The position numbers were made by a program, and so were the translations under genes. From the NCBI GenBank assembly GCA_009920765.1, contig RFZJ01000037.1, forward strand, positions 1 to 36,547: 36,547 nucleotides of DNA, read 5' to 3'. The stretch is from Planctomycetota bacterium (GTDB lineage Bacteria > Planctomycetota > Planctomycetia > Gemmatales > Gemmataceae). This document shows positions 22,679 through 32,626 of this stretch, piece by piece. Under the pieces are notes generated by a model. That model was not told where the DNA came from and ran no database searches. It worked only from the letters and a program-made list of their open reading frames with translations. The stretch's first letter is position 1, and each line of letters begins with the position of its first letter.

Positions 22679-25042
22679 CTATTTTGCCATAAACGCTATT
22701 GCAACGATAGTTGGCTTGTCTGTCGGGTTAAAAACAATCAGGGAAAGCATTCCGGGTTCTTTGTTGCGGAATGAAAGGGATGGTGCATCGCCTATATCAT
22801 CTTCTATGGCAAGTTGTTCATTGTTTTTATCGGTAACAGCAAGATCGATGTCATCGGAGCCAACGCAACCAGAAGTGATTACAATCAGAGGTTTTGCTCC
22901 AGATTCAAATTCTATGACTCTAGACCCACCTGGGCCAAGGTTGAAGGACTGGGAGCTTTTAGCCTGGGTTCCATTTAGAAACTTATATCCTTTTTCGGTA
23001 AGCAATGCGATTGCAGGGTTCATTTTTTTTGTGGCTGCAGCCTGATCATTTTGATTTGCATCAGCATTTTCATTGAATGCAAGGTTGTCATGATTTCTAT
23101 CCAGTAATTCGTAAACATGAGCGATTTCGAGTGAAAAGTTCAGCGCTTCGAGGGCAATTCCCACCTTGTCTGCGCTTTTTCTGATGATAAAAGTGTTGAC
23201 GCCAACCACTCTGCCAAACTCATCAAAAAGAGGACCGCCGCTATTGCCTGGATTCAATGGAACTGTCACCTGCAAAAACATGGAATTCATCATTTTTCTT
23301 CCTACTGCGGAAATGATGCCATTACTAAGGGTGCGGGTTAATATTTTATTTCCCCCGCCCGGATGCCCGATTGCAAAAACATTTTCCCCCACTTGGGGAG
23401 AGTGTTTTTTTGGGGGAAGTGGAACAGGCTTTATCGATTGTTCTTCCAACATGTTTCGAGCGCCATGGACATCGATCAGCGCAAGGTCGGCCGTTGGGTG
23501 AACATCTATGATGCGAGCTATGGTGGGGTTGATGTCAAAGCTTTTGTCTGTGTTGTTTTTATCACCCGTAAAGAATTTTACATTCACCCCTTTTTGCTTG
23601 GCACCATCAACCACATGTCGGTTCGTCACTACATAATACCGGCCTTTGAAATTAACAAGAAAGCCCGAGCCTGATGATATTCCTGGGTTGATTATCAGGG
23701 GGACGGATGGAGCGAGTTTGGAAAAAAGTTCTTGAAGCGGCAGTTTTTGGTTTCCTGGAACAGCCGTTCCCATCATGTTTGTTGATGGCTCAGACGGGCT
23801 TTTGACGATCAATGTGGCAGCAGCATTGGTGGAATCATGGAAGATTGGTGATAGCCAGATGGTTCTGGTTGCATTAGTGGCAAAGGTTTTTAAAGCGGGC
23901 CAGAAATTGGCTTCAAACTTGCCATCGGTGCGGATGGAAAAAGTTGCATCACCGGAGGTTGCGTCTTTTCTGCCTAATTCCTTGTACAAAGACTGAAATG
24001 AAGATGAAAACCGGGCGTTATCGTTGTTGTCGTATGCTATTTTTTCATCAAATGATGATCCATAAAGTTTAAGTTTGATTGATTGGCTGGGGCTTTTTTC
24101 AACATCGACTCCTTTGCTGGACAGGGGTTTTTCCTTCAATCCTTTGAATAAAGAAACTACCTCAGGATTTCCCTTTAAAGGGGCTTTCCCTTGTTCCTGC
24201 CATATTTTTAATAAATACCCGAAATCACCCAGGGATTCGTAGGTTAGCCAATCGAGGACCATATTTTCAGGGGGTTGGTCTTCGGGGATGATTTTTTTGA
24301 ATTCTTCGAGTGCATCGGGAGGTAATTCTTTCAATAGTTCTGCAGCTTTTTTCAATAATCCCTGCCCCCGCCTTTCGTATAAAAAGAGTCTGACTTTCTC
24401 CTCAGCGGGTTCTTTTGCAAAATTTGCCAAATCGGCCAAGGCGTTGTTGGCCTCATCGCTACTTAGCAGCGACACTGTTTTTTTTAGGAGTTCATCTTTT
24501 AACTCCCAGACTTTTTGTCTGTGGACTAAAGATGCAATAACGACTTTTTCTTTGTTTGCAGGGTTTGCTTTTTTTAGATCTTCACCTTTTACAATCTTGG
24601 CCAGGGGCTCTTTTTTTTCATCGGGTGACGGTGATTCATTTTTTACCCCGAATAGAAAAATCATGGATCCAGATAACAACAACAATAACAATCCAAACAT
24701 AAGACCAAAAATCGCTATTACTGGCACCGGGCGGGGGACTGTATTTGGGTTGGTTAAAGTTGGTATTTGTGGTGGAGTTATGGGATTTCTAATTGCAGAG
24801 GTTTGAGGCAGTGCAGGGGGAGGGATATAGGAAGATGGCCCCCCTGAAGTCTGAGGCAAAATTGGTGGCTGAATTAAACCAGCTTTTGTAATTTGTTTTA
24901 AATCAATCCAATCTGTATTACCGACCAGGCAAACTTTGGCCCTTGCTGACACACTATTATTTTTAGCCATCTCTTCCAAATGTGCTAAAGAGAAGGGCCC
25001 TTTGGTTTGTTGCCCGGGTTCATTAAGCCAGTATAGCTGCAT
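22679..25042 (-). CDS. GYF-domain, transmembrane, trypsin-like serine protease (no PDZ)
   Basis: A 787-residue protein. Residues 1-55 form a GYF_2-type domain (YWLNEPGQQTKGPFSLAHLE). A Pro-rich linker precedes one transmembrane helix at about 108-133. A helical region (170-310) and a beta-rich region follow. The protease domain is at about 435-660, with an HtrA/S1-type triad: H476 (VVTNRHVVDG), D519 (HPTADLALIDV) and S601 (LNPGNSGGPLFD). No PDZ domain follows; instead the last 110 or so residues form a beta-rich, PPC-like module (GPGGSRVIEFESGAKPLIVI, GSDDIDLAVTDKN). The topology puts GYF in the cytoplasm and the protease outside, suggesting envelope quality control or signalled proteolysis. 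No ribosome site is seen at the ATG. Confidence 0.86.
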   Translation of the reverse strand: MQLYWLNEPGQQTKGPFSLAHLEEMAKNNSVSARAKVCLVGNTDWIDLKQITKAGLIQPPILPQTSGGPSSYIPPPALPQTSAIRNPITPPQIPTLTNPNTVPRPVPVIAIFGLMFGLLLLLLSGSMIFLFGVKNESPSPDEKKEPLAKIVKGEDLKKANPANKEKVVIASLVHRQKVWELKDELLKKTVSLLSSDEANNALADLANFAKEPAEEKVRLFLYERRGQGLLKKAAELLKELPPDALEEFKKIIPEDQPPENMVLDWLTYESLGDFGYLLKIWQEQGKAPLKGNPEVVSLFKGLKEKPLSSKGVDVEKSPSQSIKLKLYGSSFDEKIAYDNNDNARFSSSFQSLYKELGRKDATSGDATFSIRTDGKFEANFWPALKTFATNATRTIWLSPIFHDSTNAAATLIVKSPSEPSTNMMGTAVPGNQKLPLQELFSKLAPSVPLIINPGISSGSGFLVNFKGRYYVVTNRHVVDGAKQKGVNVKFFTGDKNNTDKSFDINPTIARIIDVHPTADLALIDVHGARNMLEEQSIKPVPLPPKKHSPQVGENVFAIGHPGGGNKILTRTLSNGIISAVGRKMMNSMFLQVTVPLNPGNSGGPLFDEFGRVVGVNTFIIRKSADKVGIALEALNFSLEIAHVYELLDRNHDNLAFNENADANQNDQAAATKKMNPAIALLTEKGYKFLNGTQAKSSQSFNLGPGGSRVIEFESGAKPLIVITSGCVGSDDIDLAVTDKNNEQLAIEDDIGDAPSLSFRNKEPGMLSLIVFNPTDKPTIVAIAFMAK

Positions 25043-25195
25043 TGAGTAGCCTAGGTTTAGTGTACTTAAGGGTTGACTTTACCGAAGTCATTTCATTCAA
25101 GCAGACTGATCCCTTTACAGCATAACCCATAGTTGTTTATGAATCCACCAAGAGTTGGTATTGTTAAATTTATTATCTTGGGCAAAATAACCTTC

Positions 25196-26725
25196 ATGCG
25201 AAACGAATTGAATTTGATAGCCAACAGGCAGTTTGACCTTTTGGTGATTGGTGGGGGAATAACTGGCGCGGGCGTTGCACATGATGCTGCAACACGCGGG
25301 TTGAAAGTTGCACTGGTTGAAAAAAAAGACTTTGCCTCGGGTACTTCGGGTATTTCATCCAAGTTAGTTCATGGCGGTTTAAGATACCTTGAGCATGGTC
25401 AGATAGGTTTGGTTTATGAATCGTTGCAAGAGCGGGGTAGGTTGTTGCGAAATGCTCCGCATCTGGTAAAACCCTTGCCCTTTTTACTGCCTGTTTACGC
25501 AGATTCCCGGGTGCCTGCCTGGAAATGGCGCACGGGACTGAAACTATACGACTTGCTGGCTGGTTTTGCCAACATTGCGCCTAGTAAAACCATAGCCCCT
25601 TTTGACCTTCGAAAGCAAAATCTCCCATGGGCTAAGTTCCCGCCACTATGCCTGCAATACTTTGATGCCCAAATGGATGATTCCAGACTTTGCATCGAAG
25701 TTATCGAGGCAGCCAGTCAAAATGGGGCAGCAGTTGCCAATCATCTTGAGGTAACTGCGTTGGATCTTTTTCCAGGCAGACTTTCCAGAGTTCAAATGCG
25801 TGATTGCCTGACTGGCGAGCAAATTGAATGCGAATCCAAAGTGGTGCTAAATGCCACCGGGCCTTGGTCCGACCAAGTCCGAAGACTTGCGGGCGAGACA
25901 GGCCCGGATCTTGTCAAACCTACCAAGGGCGTTCACATCATCATGAGTGATGTTGGCTTGAATGCTGCGATGCTCCTTTTGCATCCTAAAGATGGCAGGG
26001 TTTTCTTTATCATCCCTTGGCTTAACCGAACTCTCGTTGGCACAACAGATACCGAATGGGATGGCCAATTAGGCAAAGTTTCTGCAACTGCTGAGGATAT
26101 CAATTACCTTGTGGAAGGATTCAGCCATTTCTTGAAACCCAGCGTAAAACCTGAAGTTATACAATCCTTTGCAGGGTTGCGACCCTTGTTTAATGCAGAG
26201 GCCTCGCCTTCCTCCAGATCCAGAGAGTTTAAGTTGCATCTGGGCCATAGTGGCATGTTTTCTGCAGTTGGTGGAAAATACACAACCTATCGAGCCATGG
26301 CGGAAGAAATCACCAATGCCCTTTGTAAAAAACTAGGTAATCACAATCGTTGCACCACGATGAATGCTCTTCTTCCGGGGGGATTTGGCATTAAACGTAA
26401 ATGGTTTGAATCCAATGGAACCAAGGAGCTAGGCTGGAAGTATGGATTGAATTCGATTGATGCAATGCATTTGCTGAATCGTTATGGAAAAAGAGCAGGC
26501 CTTGTAGCGCAATACTGTTTGGAAAACAAAACGTTAGCTGAAAGAATCGATCCCCAATTACCAGACCTTGTGTGCGAGTTTGCATTTCAAAGGGATTTTG
26601 AAATGGCCCTTCTGCCTGATGATTTTCTTTACCAGCGAACCAGGTTGGGATATCTCTTGGATGATCAAGCATTAGAAAAAGTACGCACCCGGGTTGCACC
26701 CTTCTGCAATAATTACCAGGGCTAG
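25196..26725 (+). CDS. glpD: FAD-dependent glycerol-3-phosphate dehydrogenase
   Basis: A 509-residue flavoenzyme, close to the usual GlpD length of about 500. The FAD-binding Rossmann motif is LLVIGGGITGAGVAHDAATR near residues 15-35, followed by the GlpD signatures SSKLVHGGLRYLEHGQ and TKGVHIIMSD. The substrate-domain motifs FIIPWLNRTLVGTTDTEWDG and SAVGGKYTTYRAMAEE are present, and the C-terminal helical domain is complete. It oxidises glycerol-3-phosphate to dihydroxyacetone phosphate and passes electrons to quinone at the inner membrane. The ATG at 25196 gives the standard N-terminus; the frame is open 21 codons further upstream. It is divergent from the protease gene and no glycerol kinase or transporter gene is nearby. 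Confidence 0.94.
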   Translation: MRNELNLIANRQFDLLVIGGGITGAGVAHDAATRGLKVALVEKKDFASGTSGISSKLVHGGLRYLEHGQIGLVYESLQERGRLLRNAPHLVKPLPFLLPVYADSRVPAWKWRTGLKLYDLLAGFANIAPSKTIAPFDLRKQNLPWAKFPPLCLQYFDAQMDDSRLCIEVIEAASQNGAAVANHLEVTALDLFPGRLSRVQMRDCLTGEQIECESKVVLNATGPWSDQVRRLAGETGPDLVKPTKGVHIIMSDVGLNAAMLLLHPKDGRVFFIIPWLNRTLVGTTDTEWDGQLGKVSATAEDINYLVEGFSHFLKPSVKPEVIQSFAGLRPLFNAEASPSSRSREFKLHLGHSGMFSAVGGKYTTYRAMAEEITNALCKKLGNHNRCTTMNALLPGGFGIKRKWFESNGTKELGWKYGLNSIDAMHLLNRYGKRAGLVAQYCLENKTLAERIDPQLPDLVCEFAFQRDFEMALLPDDFLYQRTRLGYLLDDQALEKVRTRVAPFCNNYQG

Positions 26726-26744
26726 ATTGTTTTGCTTGCAAGCC

Positions 26745-27494
26745 TTATTTCGATCCAAGCAAGTTTCCAAGGATATTATCTTGGGGATAGCTATGGCCTA
26801 GATGCTGCCTAAACCCTTCCGCTGCCTGCACACCTATTTCTTTTCCTTGATGGGCAGCGAAGTTGCGCATGGAAATAAGGTATTGGTCCATACCATGATG
26901 TTTAAAAAGCCAATCTCGCTGGCTAGCATGAGCGGCTAGCATTTGGGCTTTTGTTTCAATGGTAGAAGTGATGTCAATCAAAAATTGAGGCACTACTTTA
27001 TTACCCATGGGGTCTACCCCTTCGATCGGGTCGCAATAGTAGAGGTATGGAATATGTGGGATGGGTTTGATTGTAGGCGAGGCATCAAAGTTTGGGATGG
27101 GAGCACAAAAAGCAGCAGCCCGTACAATTGCGCTTGTTTGCTCGTGATCCATCATGTAGTCGGATGGGCTATGGGTAAGAATAATTGAGGGATTTACCTC
27201 ACGAATGAGACGGGTAACTTTTACAAGAGGTGCGGAAGAGTAAAAAACAAGCAGGTCTTTTTCTTCAATGCAATGGTATTGAGCTTGAATTATGGAAGCA
27301 GCTTTTGCGCCTTCTTTTCTTCGTATGCTTGATATCTCTTCCGCCCCTAGGGTTGCAGACCCGCAATCCCCAGCAGTCATGGTTGCCAAGTGCACGGAAA
27401 AACCTTTTTCAAATACTAACCGTGCCAAGGTACCAGCACACAAAAATTCTGCATCATCAGGATGTGCCAGTACGCAAAGAATGGTTTTATTCAT
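26745..27494 (-). CDS. PIG-L / LmbE family deacetylase
   Basis: A 249-residue zinc-dependent deacetylase. The N-terminal AHPDD motif (residues 10-14) supplies metal ligands and the catalytic Asp. A second His comes from the segment THSPSDYMMDHEQTS. Family members remove acetyl groups from GlcNAc-linked substrates, for example in bacillithiol or mycothiol synthesis, or act on glycolipids. The substrate here is not clear. It lies 21 nt downstream of the large unknown gene and is probably the last gene of the ABC transporter operon, so a role in cell-envelope glycan or glycolipid processing is plausible. The ATG at 27494 is preferred over a TTG at 27515 because it starts directly before the core strand. 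Confidence 0.87.
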   Translation of the reverse strand: MNKTILCVLAHPDDAEFLCAGTLARLVFEKGFSVHLATMTAGDCGSATLGAEEISSIRRKEGAKAASIIQAQYHCIEEKDLLVFYSSAPLVKVTRLIREVNPSIILTHSPSDYMMDHEQTSAIVRAAAFCAPIPNFDASPTIKPIPHIPYLYYCDPIEGVDPMGNKVVPQFLIDITSTIETKAQMLAAHASQRDWLFKHHGMDQYLISMRNFAAHQGKEIGVQAAEGFRQHLGHSYPQDNILGNLLGSK

Positions 27495-27515
27495 GGCTTG
27501 GTTAACTTGGAACAA

Positions 27516-29708
27516 TTAAGGCTTGGATGGCAAGTCTTTCTTGGTTTCGGTAATCAAAGGAGGTTCAGTGGTCACAGTGTTTTTAGGCTTCTTGGGAGTA
27601 AGATTTTTACGCGACATGAAAGTGCTGATCACATGGTCTTCAATTAGAAGATTGCCTTGATCATCTTTACCATCAAAAGGACCAGCGATCAAATCCACAT
27701 CTTGAAATGGCCTGGGTGAAATCAGGGAAACAATAGGCAGCCAGGTAGGAATGACCCCCGGGTACAGCCCTGCATGAGAAAGAGCAAGGCCTGCGAATTC
27801 AAGTTGTTGGAGCCTTTGCAGAATTTGTTGCTTGATCAGCTGGCCTTCTTCCCGGTCGAAAAGGTTTAGGTAACGGAATTGCACCTCGTAAGAGCTTTCC
27901 TGGGTGGAAGAATCTTTGCCAAATTCAGTAAGAACGCGAAGATCCTTGTCCCCAATTCGTTTGGTCGTTAAAAGCACTTTTTCTTTCCAATCTGACATGG
28001 CTTCTTTTTTGCGATAAATTTCGAGTGCTGCCCTGGGGTTATCATGAAGTCTTTCGGTCTCTGCTTCAAAGAATTGTTTTCTGCAGTTCATTGTTGCGGG
28101 TTGGGCTTCGGCCCTGGCGCGCACATAATGATGCATGAAATTACTCATGTTTCTGTAAACATCGAGTTCTTTAAGGAACCATGCGGCTTGATACCGATCT
28201 TTTTCTTCGGGGGACATTTTATCTTCGCGCAAGGTTGGTGGCTGTTCGTTTTCACCTATTTTAGCAGCTTTTCTGAATTCAGCAGCAAGCTTTCTTTTAA
28301 CTGCTTCATCCTCAGCCGACTTGAACATCATGTGGTTCTGTTCTGCATGATCCTGCCACATGCGGGCTGCATCTTCCCATGCCTTAAGCGACCATTTGTC
28401 TCGCCCATTTCCAATTAGGGCAGGGGTCCCATCACTAAAGTTGTCCCCTTCGAACCAACCATATATTCTCCATCCGGTATCATCAAACCAGCCTTCTTGC
28501 TGTAATCGTTCACCTACATAACTTTGCGCCCTGGCGGGATAATTTCTAAAAATAAGCGTCGCAATGTTCTTTGGTTTGCGTTGAAGATTTCTATCTACTA
28601 TGGGTTGGGTGGAACCAGGCAGTAAATCCGCGGGAGGAATCGGTTCTTGGGAATAAGAGTACCAGGCACGGGAGTTTGCGAAAGCGTCAAAATCATCTCC
28701 CAAGCGAGATTCATAGGTTAGCTCGCCTGGCAAAAATTCTACTTGTGGTTTTTCTACTCTTCTGGGAGGTGGCAAAACCGGGAACCGCTGTTCCACTGCC
28801 TTTAACTTGTCTTTCTTGGCTTCCCAGGCATTGGGTGGCGCGGGCGGAGTATCTTCGAATAACGAGGGAATTACTTGGTTATCTGAAAGAAAACCGATTA
28901 CAGCATCAACTGATTCACATGAAAATTGTCTGGCTTGTTCAAATTTTGTTTCTCTGCGGATCCCATCGCGCAACCTGCGTACCAACTGTGGATGATCCTT
29001 GCAGAAATTATCAAATTCGCGCATTGCTTTTTCGATTCGGCCCTTCATCGTTTGATTGGATGGGTTCTCGGCCAGATAGGATGCAAAATCTCCCCATCGC
29101 AGTTCTTTCCCCTCATCGGTAAATACCCTGAAGCGCGATGGGTCTCGCTCGCTTGGGGGGATGCAGCTTAGTTGGAATATGGATCTTAAAGTGTTTGTCT
29201 CATCGCTTTGACAAATCTTGTGCTGGTTGTAAAAACCAATGTTAAAGCGAAGGTCGGGATGATTGCGATTTTGCTTTTCACCTTCTGCAAGCAGTTCGAT
29301 GCCACGGGTTATGTAAAAGTATTTGTCCTTGATTCGGTCTGATTCCACTGAAACATTATAAGCAAGATTCCAGCTTTGAAATAACCATGGTGTTATGAAA
29401 TAAGGTTGCAACTTGGTCAACGACCGAACCAGTAGTTCAAGTTCGTTCCACTGGTTCTTTTTTTGTTTATCGATTGCGGAAATCCAGAGTGCACAGGTCG
29501 CAAGGCCCCTGGAGCCGGTAAGGGTGAGTCGGATTACAGAACCAGAAAGCTCTACATCGCCTCGATTGATTTCCCGAATTGCGAGCTTGCTTGCCTGGGC
29601 ATCAACATTGTAATGGCGCCAAAACCAGGCGAAGGTAAACAAAACAATGATAAGCCCGATATAAACGAACTTTCGATCTCTTGCCTGTTTTTGAAAAGGA
29701 CTTGCCAT
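27516..29708 (-). CDS. Large membrane-anchored protein of unknown function in an ABC transporter operon
   Basis: A 730-residue protein with no family I can name. One N-terminal transmembrane helix (about 14-30, FVYIGLIIVLFTFAWFW) anchors a large, presumably extracytoplasmic, mostly helical part. The region at 55-170 (LATCALWISAIDKQKKNQWN, LQPYFITPWLFQSWNLAYNV, RGIELLAEGEKQNRNHPDLR) has a tetratricopeptide-like rhythm. The C-terminal half is rich in Trp, Arg and Glu. The C-terminus is low-complexity (Lys/Thr/Pro). GAGGTG lies 5 nt before the ATG. It is 43 nt downstream of the permease gene, so it is probably a transporter partner. The TPR reading is tentative. Confidence 0.75.
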   Translation of the reverse strand: MASPFQKQARDRKFVYIGLIIVLFTFAWFWRHYNVDAQASKLAIREINRGDVELSGSVIRLTLTGSRGLATCALWISAIDKQKKNQWNELELLVRSLTKLQPYFITPWLFQSWNLAYNVSVESDRIKDKYFYITRGIELLAEGEKQNRNHPDLRFNIGFYNQHKICQSDETNTLRSIFQLSCIPPSERDPSRFRVFTDEGKELRWGDFASYLAENPSNQTMKGRIEKAMREFDNFCKDHPQLVRRLRDGIRRETKFEQARQFSCESVDAVIGFLSDNQVIPSLFEDTPPAPPNAWEAKKDKLKAVEQRFPVLPPPRRVEKPQVEFLPGELTYESRLGDDFDAFANSRAWYSYSQEPIPPADLLPGSTQPIVDRNLQRKPKNIATLIFRNYPARAQSYVGERLQQEGWFDDTGWRIYGWFEGDNFSDGTPALIGNGRDKWSLKAWEDAARMWQDHAEQNHMMFKSAEDEAVKRKLAAEFRKAAKIGENEQPPTLREDKMSPEEKDRYQAAWFLKELDVYRNMSNFMHHYVRARAEAQPATMNCRKQFFEAETERLHDNPRAALEIYRKKEAMSDWKEKVLLTTKRIGDKDLRVLTEFGKDSSTQESSYEVQFRYLNLFDREEGQLIKQQILQRLQQLEFAGLALSHAGLYPGVIPTWLPIVSLISPRPFQDVDLIAGPFDGKDDQGNLLIEDHVISTFMSRKNLTPKKPKNTVTTEPPLITETKKDLPSKP

Positions 29709-29751
29709 GCTACACCTCTAACCTGAAAGAAGAAACAGGGTATCAACTAAA

Positions 29752-31671
29752 TCAAGAGGAAGCGATCTCTCGCCATCGCAGCAAGAAATAAGCCAGTATT
29801 GCCCAAGGCGTCAGATAACCCACTAAAATAAGGGCATTTAGAATTAATTGGGTTCCTGAAATATCGAACCCCTCTGCAACAAAAACGGTAAAATCAAGCC
29901 TTTCAACGTCTGGAATGATATCCAACAACCTGCGAATAATCCAGCGGAAGAAAACATCGCTTGCAGTAGCTATTTGATTTGCGGTTGTTTGTTCCAAAGG
30001 CGCAGCCATGTTTTCTCTACGGACTAATCTAAAAAGCGATTCAACCGGGCCGCCCCCAGGGTTTTGGCCCATCGCAACCTGTTGGATAAACTCTTGGACT
30101 AATCCACCCATGTATAGAATCATTGTGAAAAGCAAGCTTATAACCCCGGTTAGATAGGTGCTTAGGCAAACCGCAATTCCGGTAACCAGACACATACGCA
30201 ACCAAAGCCCTATCGAACCTTTGAAGAAGTTCAGAGAGAACCAAAGTTTTTCGTTGGTGGAGTCTGGATCATCTGCACGGAAGTATAAGTCGTATTTTGC
30301 CATTCCTATGTACTGGGTCGGATCAAGGCAGGTGACTTTAACTTTGATGGGTTCAATGGGCCTGTTGGAACTACGCAATTCGGTGGCCCGATTATTATCA
30401 GCGCTGCTCGCATTTTTGAACAAACCCGCAGGAATATCCAAGGATAGTGTTTGGTAATCGAAGATAGGCTTGCTGGGGAAAACATAGTACCCATACTTTT
30501 CGGCAAGTTCGTTTTCGATCTGGGCATCGGATTTGCCATTACGGGATAGAAGTGCCTGCCGTTTTTCTCGTTCGTAAATCTTATCATCACCCTCCCGATA
30601 GCGCCAGGTTTGGAAGGTGAAAGAGCAGGCAACACCCCGGTTTTCACGGCCTTTGGTTGTGCGATAAATATCGAAGGTGAATTCGGCACGAACCTTTTCT
30701 CGGTCTGAAAGATTTGTTGGGGGAAAAGGGAAAGTCCAAACTGCAGTTGCGGTGCCTTTACCGCCCATTCCCGGCCCTGCAATATAGCTGCGATATTCCC
30801 ATTCGCGGCCAACATTATCACCTTTTTTGTCGTTTTCTGTGTTTAAAAAACTTAGCTCGCCATATAGCGGAACACGAGCCTTTAAGCTTTCCGAAGCTGC
30901 GGCAGGATCGATTCCTCGAATTACATATAGCAGGCTTGTTGCGGTCATTATCAATAAAACCACTGTCATTAATGCGATAAAACCCAAAAACCTTCCAACA
31001 ATAATTTCAAACCTTTCCACAGGCTTGGTTACAATCGTATGAATGGTTTGGCTTTTAATATCTGCGGGTATGCTGAAAGCTGCAAGCAGTGATGACGTCA
31101 GTAAAAACAAAGGGGACATTGCCCAGTAAACAACCTGTACATAACTTCGGACTTGATCCTCAGGTTTGTAGGGGATAAACCAACTTGCAAAAAGAAAAAT
31201 GAGAAGAAGGGCGGCAAAAGCATAAATGACTTTTCTTCGCAGCGCCTCTTGAAAGCTTAATTTGGCAAGGCCGAATATGCGCATCAGGCTAAACTTGGGT
31301 ATGTTGAAAATAAAAGGAAGTAAGATTGCAGCAAGGCAAAGAGCGCTAGCAAGGATCTGGAGGTTTTCATGGAATTTTGCGTTTTGAGTTGCCTCATATT
31401 TGTTTGCATTGGTAAATCTTAATCCGATGGTTATTACAAACAAAATCAAACCAGAACCTGCAAGCGCACTAAATAATATCTTCTTCCAGGCGGGGATCCT
31501 GTTTTTCTCGACCACTGAGGTACGAGTCCATCCAAATATCAACCACAGCACCAGGCCAAGGAAGGCAAATCCACCCACGCTTTGTACCCATTGCAAGATA
31601 CCCGACGGAACATCCACCCACGATAAAGGGTCTCGTTCAACGAACAATGTTGCAAATATAAGGGAATCCAT
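29752..31671 (-). CDS. ABC-2 type transporter permease with large extracytoplasmic insert
   Basis: A 639-residue polytopic membrane protein. The first half has about six helices, including FAALLLIFLFASWFIPY and the typical ABC-2/NosY-like segment around IPADIKSQTIHTIVTKPVER (a cytoplasmic coupling loop) and FLGFIALMTVVLLIM. A hydrophilic insert of about 220 residues (roughly 275-490) follows, then a further set of helices to the C-terminus (LFTMILYMGGLVQEFI, LNALILVGYLTPWAILAYFL). Such permeases pair with one ATPase to export lipids or glycans, or to act mechanically. The partner ATPase gene is directly upstream. GGAGC lies about 9 nt before the ATG. Confidence 0.85.
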   Translation of the reverse strand: MDSLIFATLFVERDPLSWVDVPSGILQWVQSVGGFAFLGLVLWLIFGWTRTSVVEKNRIPAWKKILFSALAGSGLILFVITIGLRFTNANKYEATQNAKFHENLQILASALCLAAILLPFIFNIPKFSLMRIFGLAKLSFQEALRRKVIYAFAALLLIFLFASWFIPYKPEDQVRSYVQVVYWAMSPLFLLTSSLLAAFSIPADIKSQTIHTIVTKPVERFEIIVGRFLGFIALMTVVLLIMTATSLLYVIRGIDPAAASESLKARVPLYGELSFLNTENDKKGDNVGREWEYRSYIAGPGMGGKGTATAVWTFPFPPTNLSDREKVRAEFTFDIYRTTKGRENRGVACSFTFQTWRYREGDDKIYEREKRQALLSRNGKSDAQIENELAEKYGYYVFPSKPIFDYQTLSLDIPAGLFKNASSADNNRATELRSSNRPIEPIKVKVTCLDPTQYIGMAKYDLYFRADDPDSTNEKLWFSLNFFKGSIGLWLRMCLVTGIAVCLSTYLTGVISLLFTMILYMGGLVQEFIQQVAMGQNPGGGPVESLFRLVRRENMAAPLEQTTANQIATASDVFFRWIIRRLLDIIPDVERLDFTVFVAEGFDISGTQLILNALILVGYLTPWAILAYFLLRWREIASS

Positions 31672-31723
31672 GTTTCAAAAGCTCCGGCTTTTCCTTTTGC
31701 TATACCCAAGCGAAATGGTGAAA

Positions 31724-32626
31724 TTACTTTGTTTTGACCTCAGAAGGCAAAAACCTTCTGCCGGGATGAGCCTTGCTCTCTTCTACAATATGAAGGAAAT
31801 AATCCTCAAGCGTTGTTGTGGGATGGCCGAGAGAATCGAGTTTCCCACCATGACGCGTAAGTACTTCGGTAAGTTCTCTTCGTAAAGCATCGTTGATTTG
31901 TAAGCCGCTGGCCCTGAGTTCCAACCTGTTTACATCTTGTAATAGCTCTTTAACATTCCCATAGGCTTGTAATTCACCTAGATTTAGAATGGCGATTCGA
32001 TCGCAAATATCTTGAACATCTTCCAAACGATGGCTGCACATGATGACTGTTTTGCCTTGATCACGAAGTTCGACAATAAGATTTTTCATCCATCGCGCAC
32101 CCAAGGGATCCAAGCCGGAGGTTGGTTCATCCAAAATTACAAGATCCGGGTCGTTGATCATTGCCTGTGCCAAACCAATCCTCTGCCTCATGCCTTTTGA
32201 GTATTCTTTCAAAATGCGTTTGCGGTTCGATGTCAAACCAACCCGCTCGATCCATTCTTTGGCGCGGTCATTCCTGGTCTTGGCATCCATGTTGAATAGT
32301 CTGCCATAAAAATCCAAGGTCTCTTCTGCATTAAGGAAGCGATAAAGATAAGATTCTTCGGGCAGGTATCCAATGCGCTCATTTTTTGACACATCTGCAG
32401 CGGGTTTGCCAAAAACAAAGGCCTCACCATCGGTGGGGAAGAGCAAACCTAAAAGCAGTTTGATGGTGGTGGTTTTTCCGGAACCGTTGGGCCCCAGCAA
32501 TCCGAATATTTCACCTTTTTTGATTTCGAGGTTAAGGGCCCGAAGAGCTGTATGCTTCTGGCGGCCCCAAAAATCGCGGTAAACTTTTGTAAGTTTGCGT
32601 GTTTCAACAATTACTTCACCAGACAT
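31724..32626 (-). CDS. ABC transporter ATP-binding protein
   Basis: A 300-residue ATPase. Visible motifs are Walker A ([12 protein letters not shown]), the Q/E loop ([14 protein letters not shown]), signature [15 protein letters not shown] (SKGMR instead of the common SGGQ), Walker [17 protein letters not shown] and the H-loop [13 protein letters not shown]-terminal extension of about 80 residues follows the core, as in the CcmA/NatA-like group that serves ABC-2 permeases. It powers the permease encoded 52 nt downstream. AGAGGTG lies 5 nt before the ATG at 32626; the open frame to 32674 adds 16 residues and no ribosome site. Confidence 0.93.
   Translation of the reverse strand: MSGEVIVETRKLTKVYRDFWGRQKHTALRALNLEIKKGEIFGLLGPNGSGKTTTIKLLLGLLFPTDGEAFVFGKPAADVSKNERIGYLPEESYLYRFLNAEETLDFYGRLFNMDAKTRNDRAKEWIERVGLTSNRKRILKEYSKGMRQRIGLAQAMINDPDLVILDEPTSGLDPLGARWMKNLIVELRDQGKTVIMCSHRLEDVQDICDRIAILNLGELQAYGNVKELLQDVNRLELRASGLQINDALRRELTEVLTRHGGKLDSLGHPTTTLEDYFLHIVEESKAHPGRRFLPSEVKTK

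Noticed and set aside
28571..29122. 183-residue plus-strand open frame
   Set aside because: Antisense to the 730-residue gene, with Cys/Arg/Leu-rich composition typical of shadow frames.
30306..30821. 171-residue minus-strand open frame
   Set aside because: Out of frame inside the ABC permease gene, at its hydrophilic insert; no start signal.
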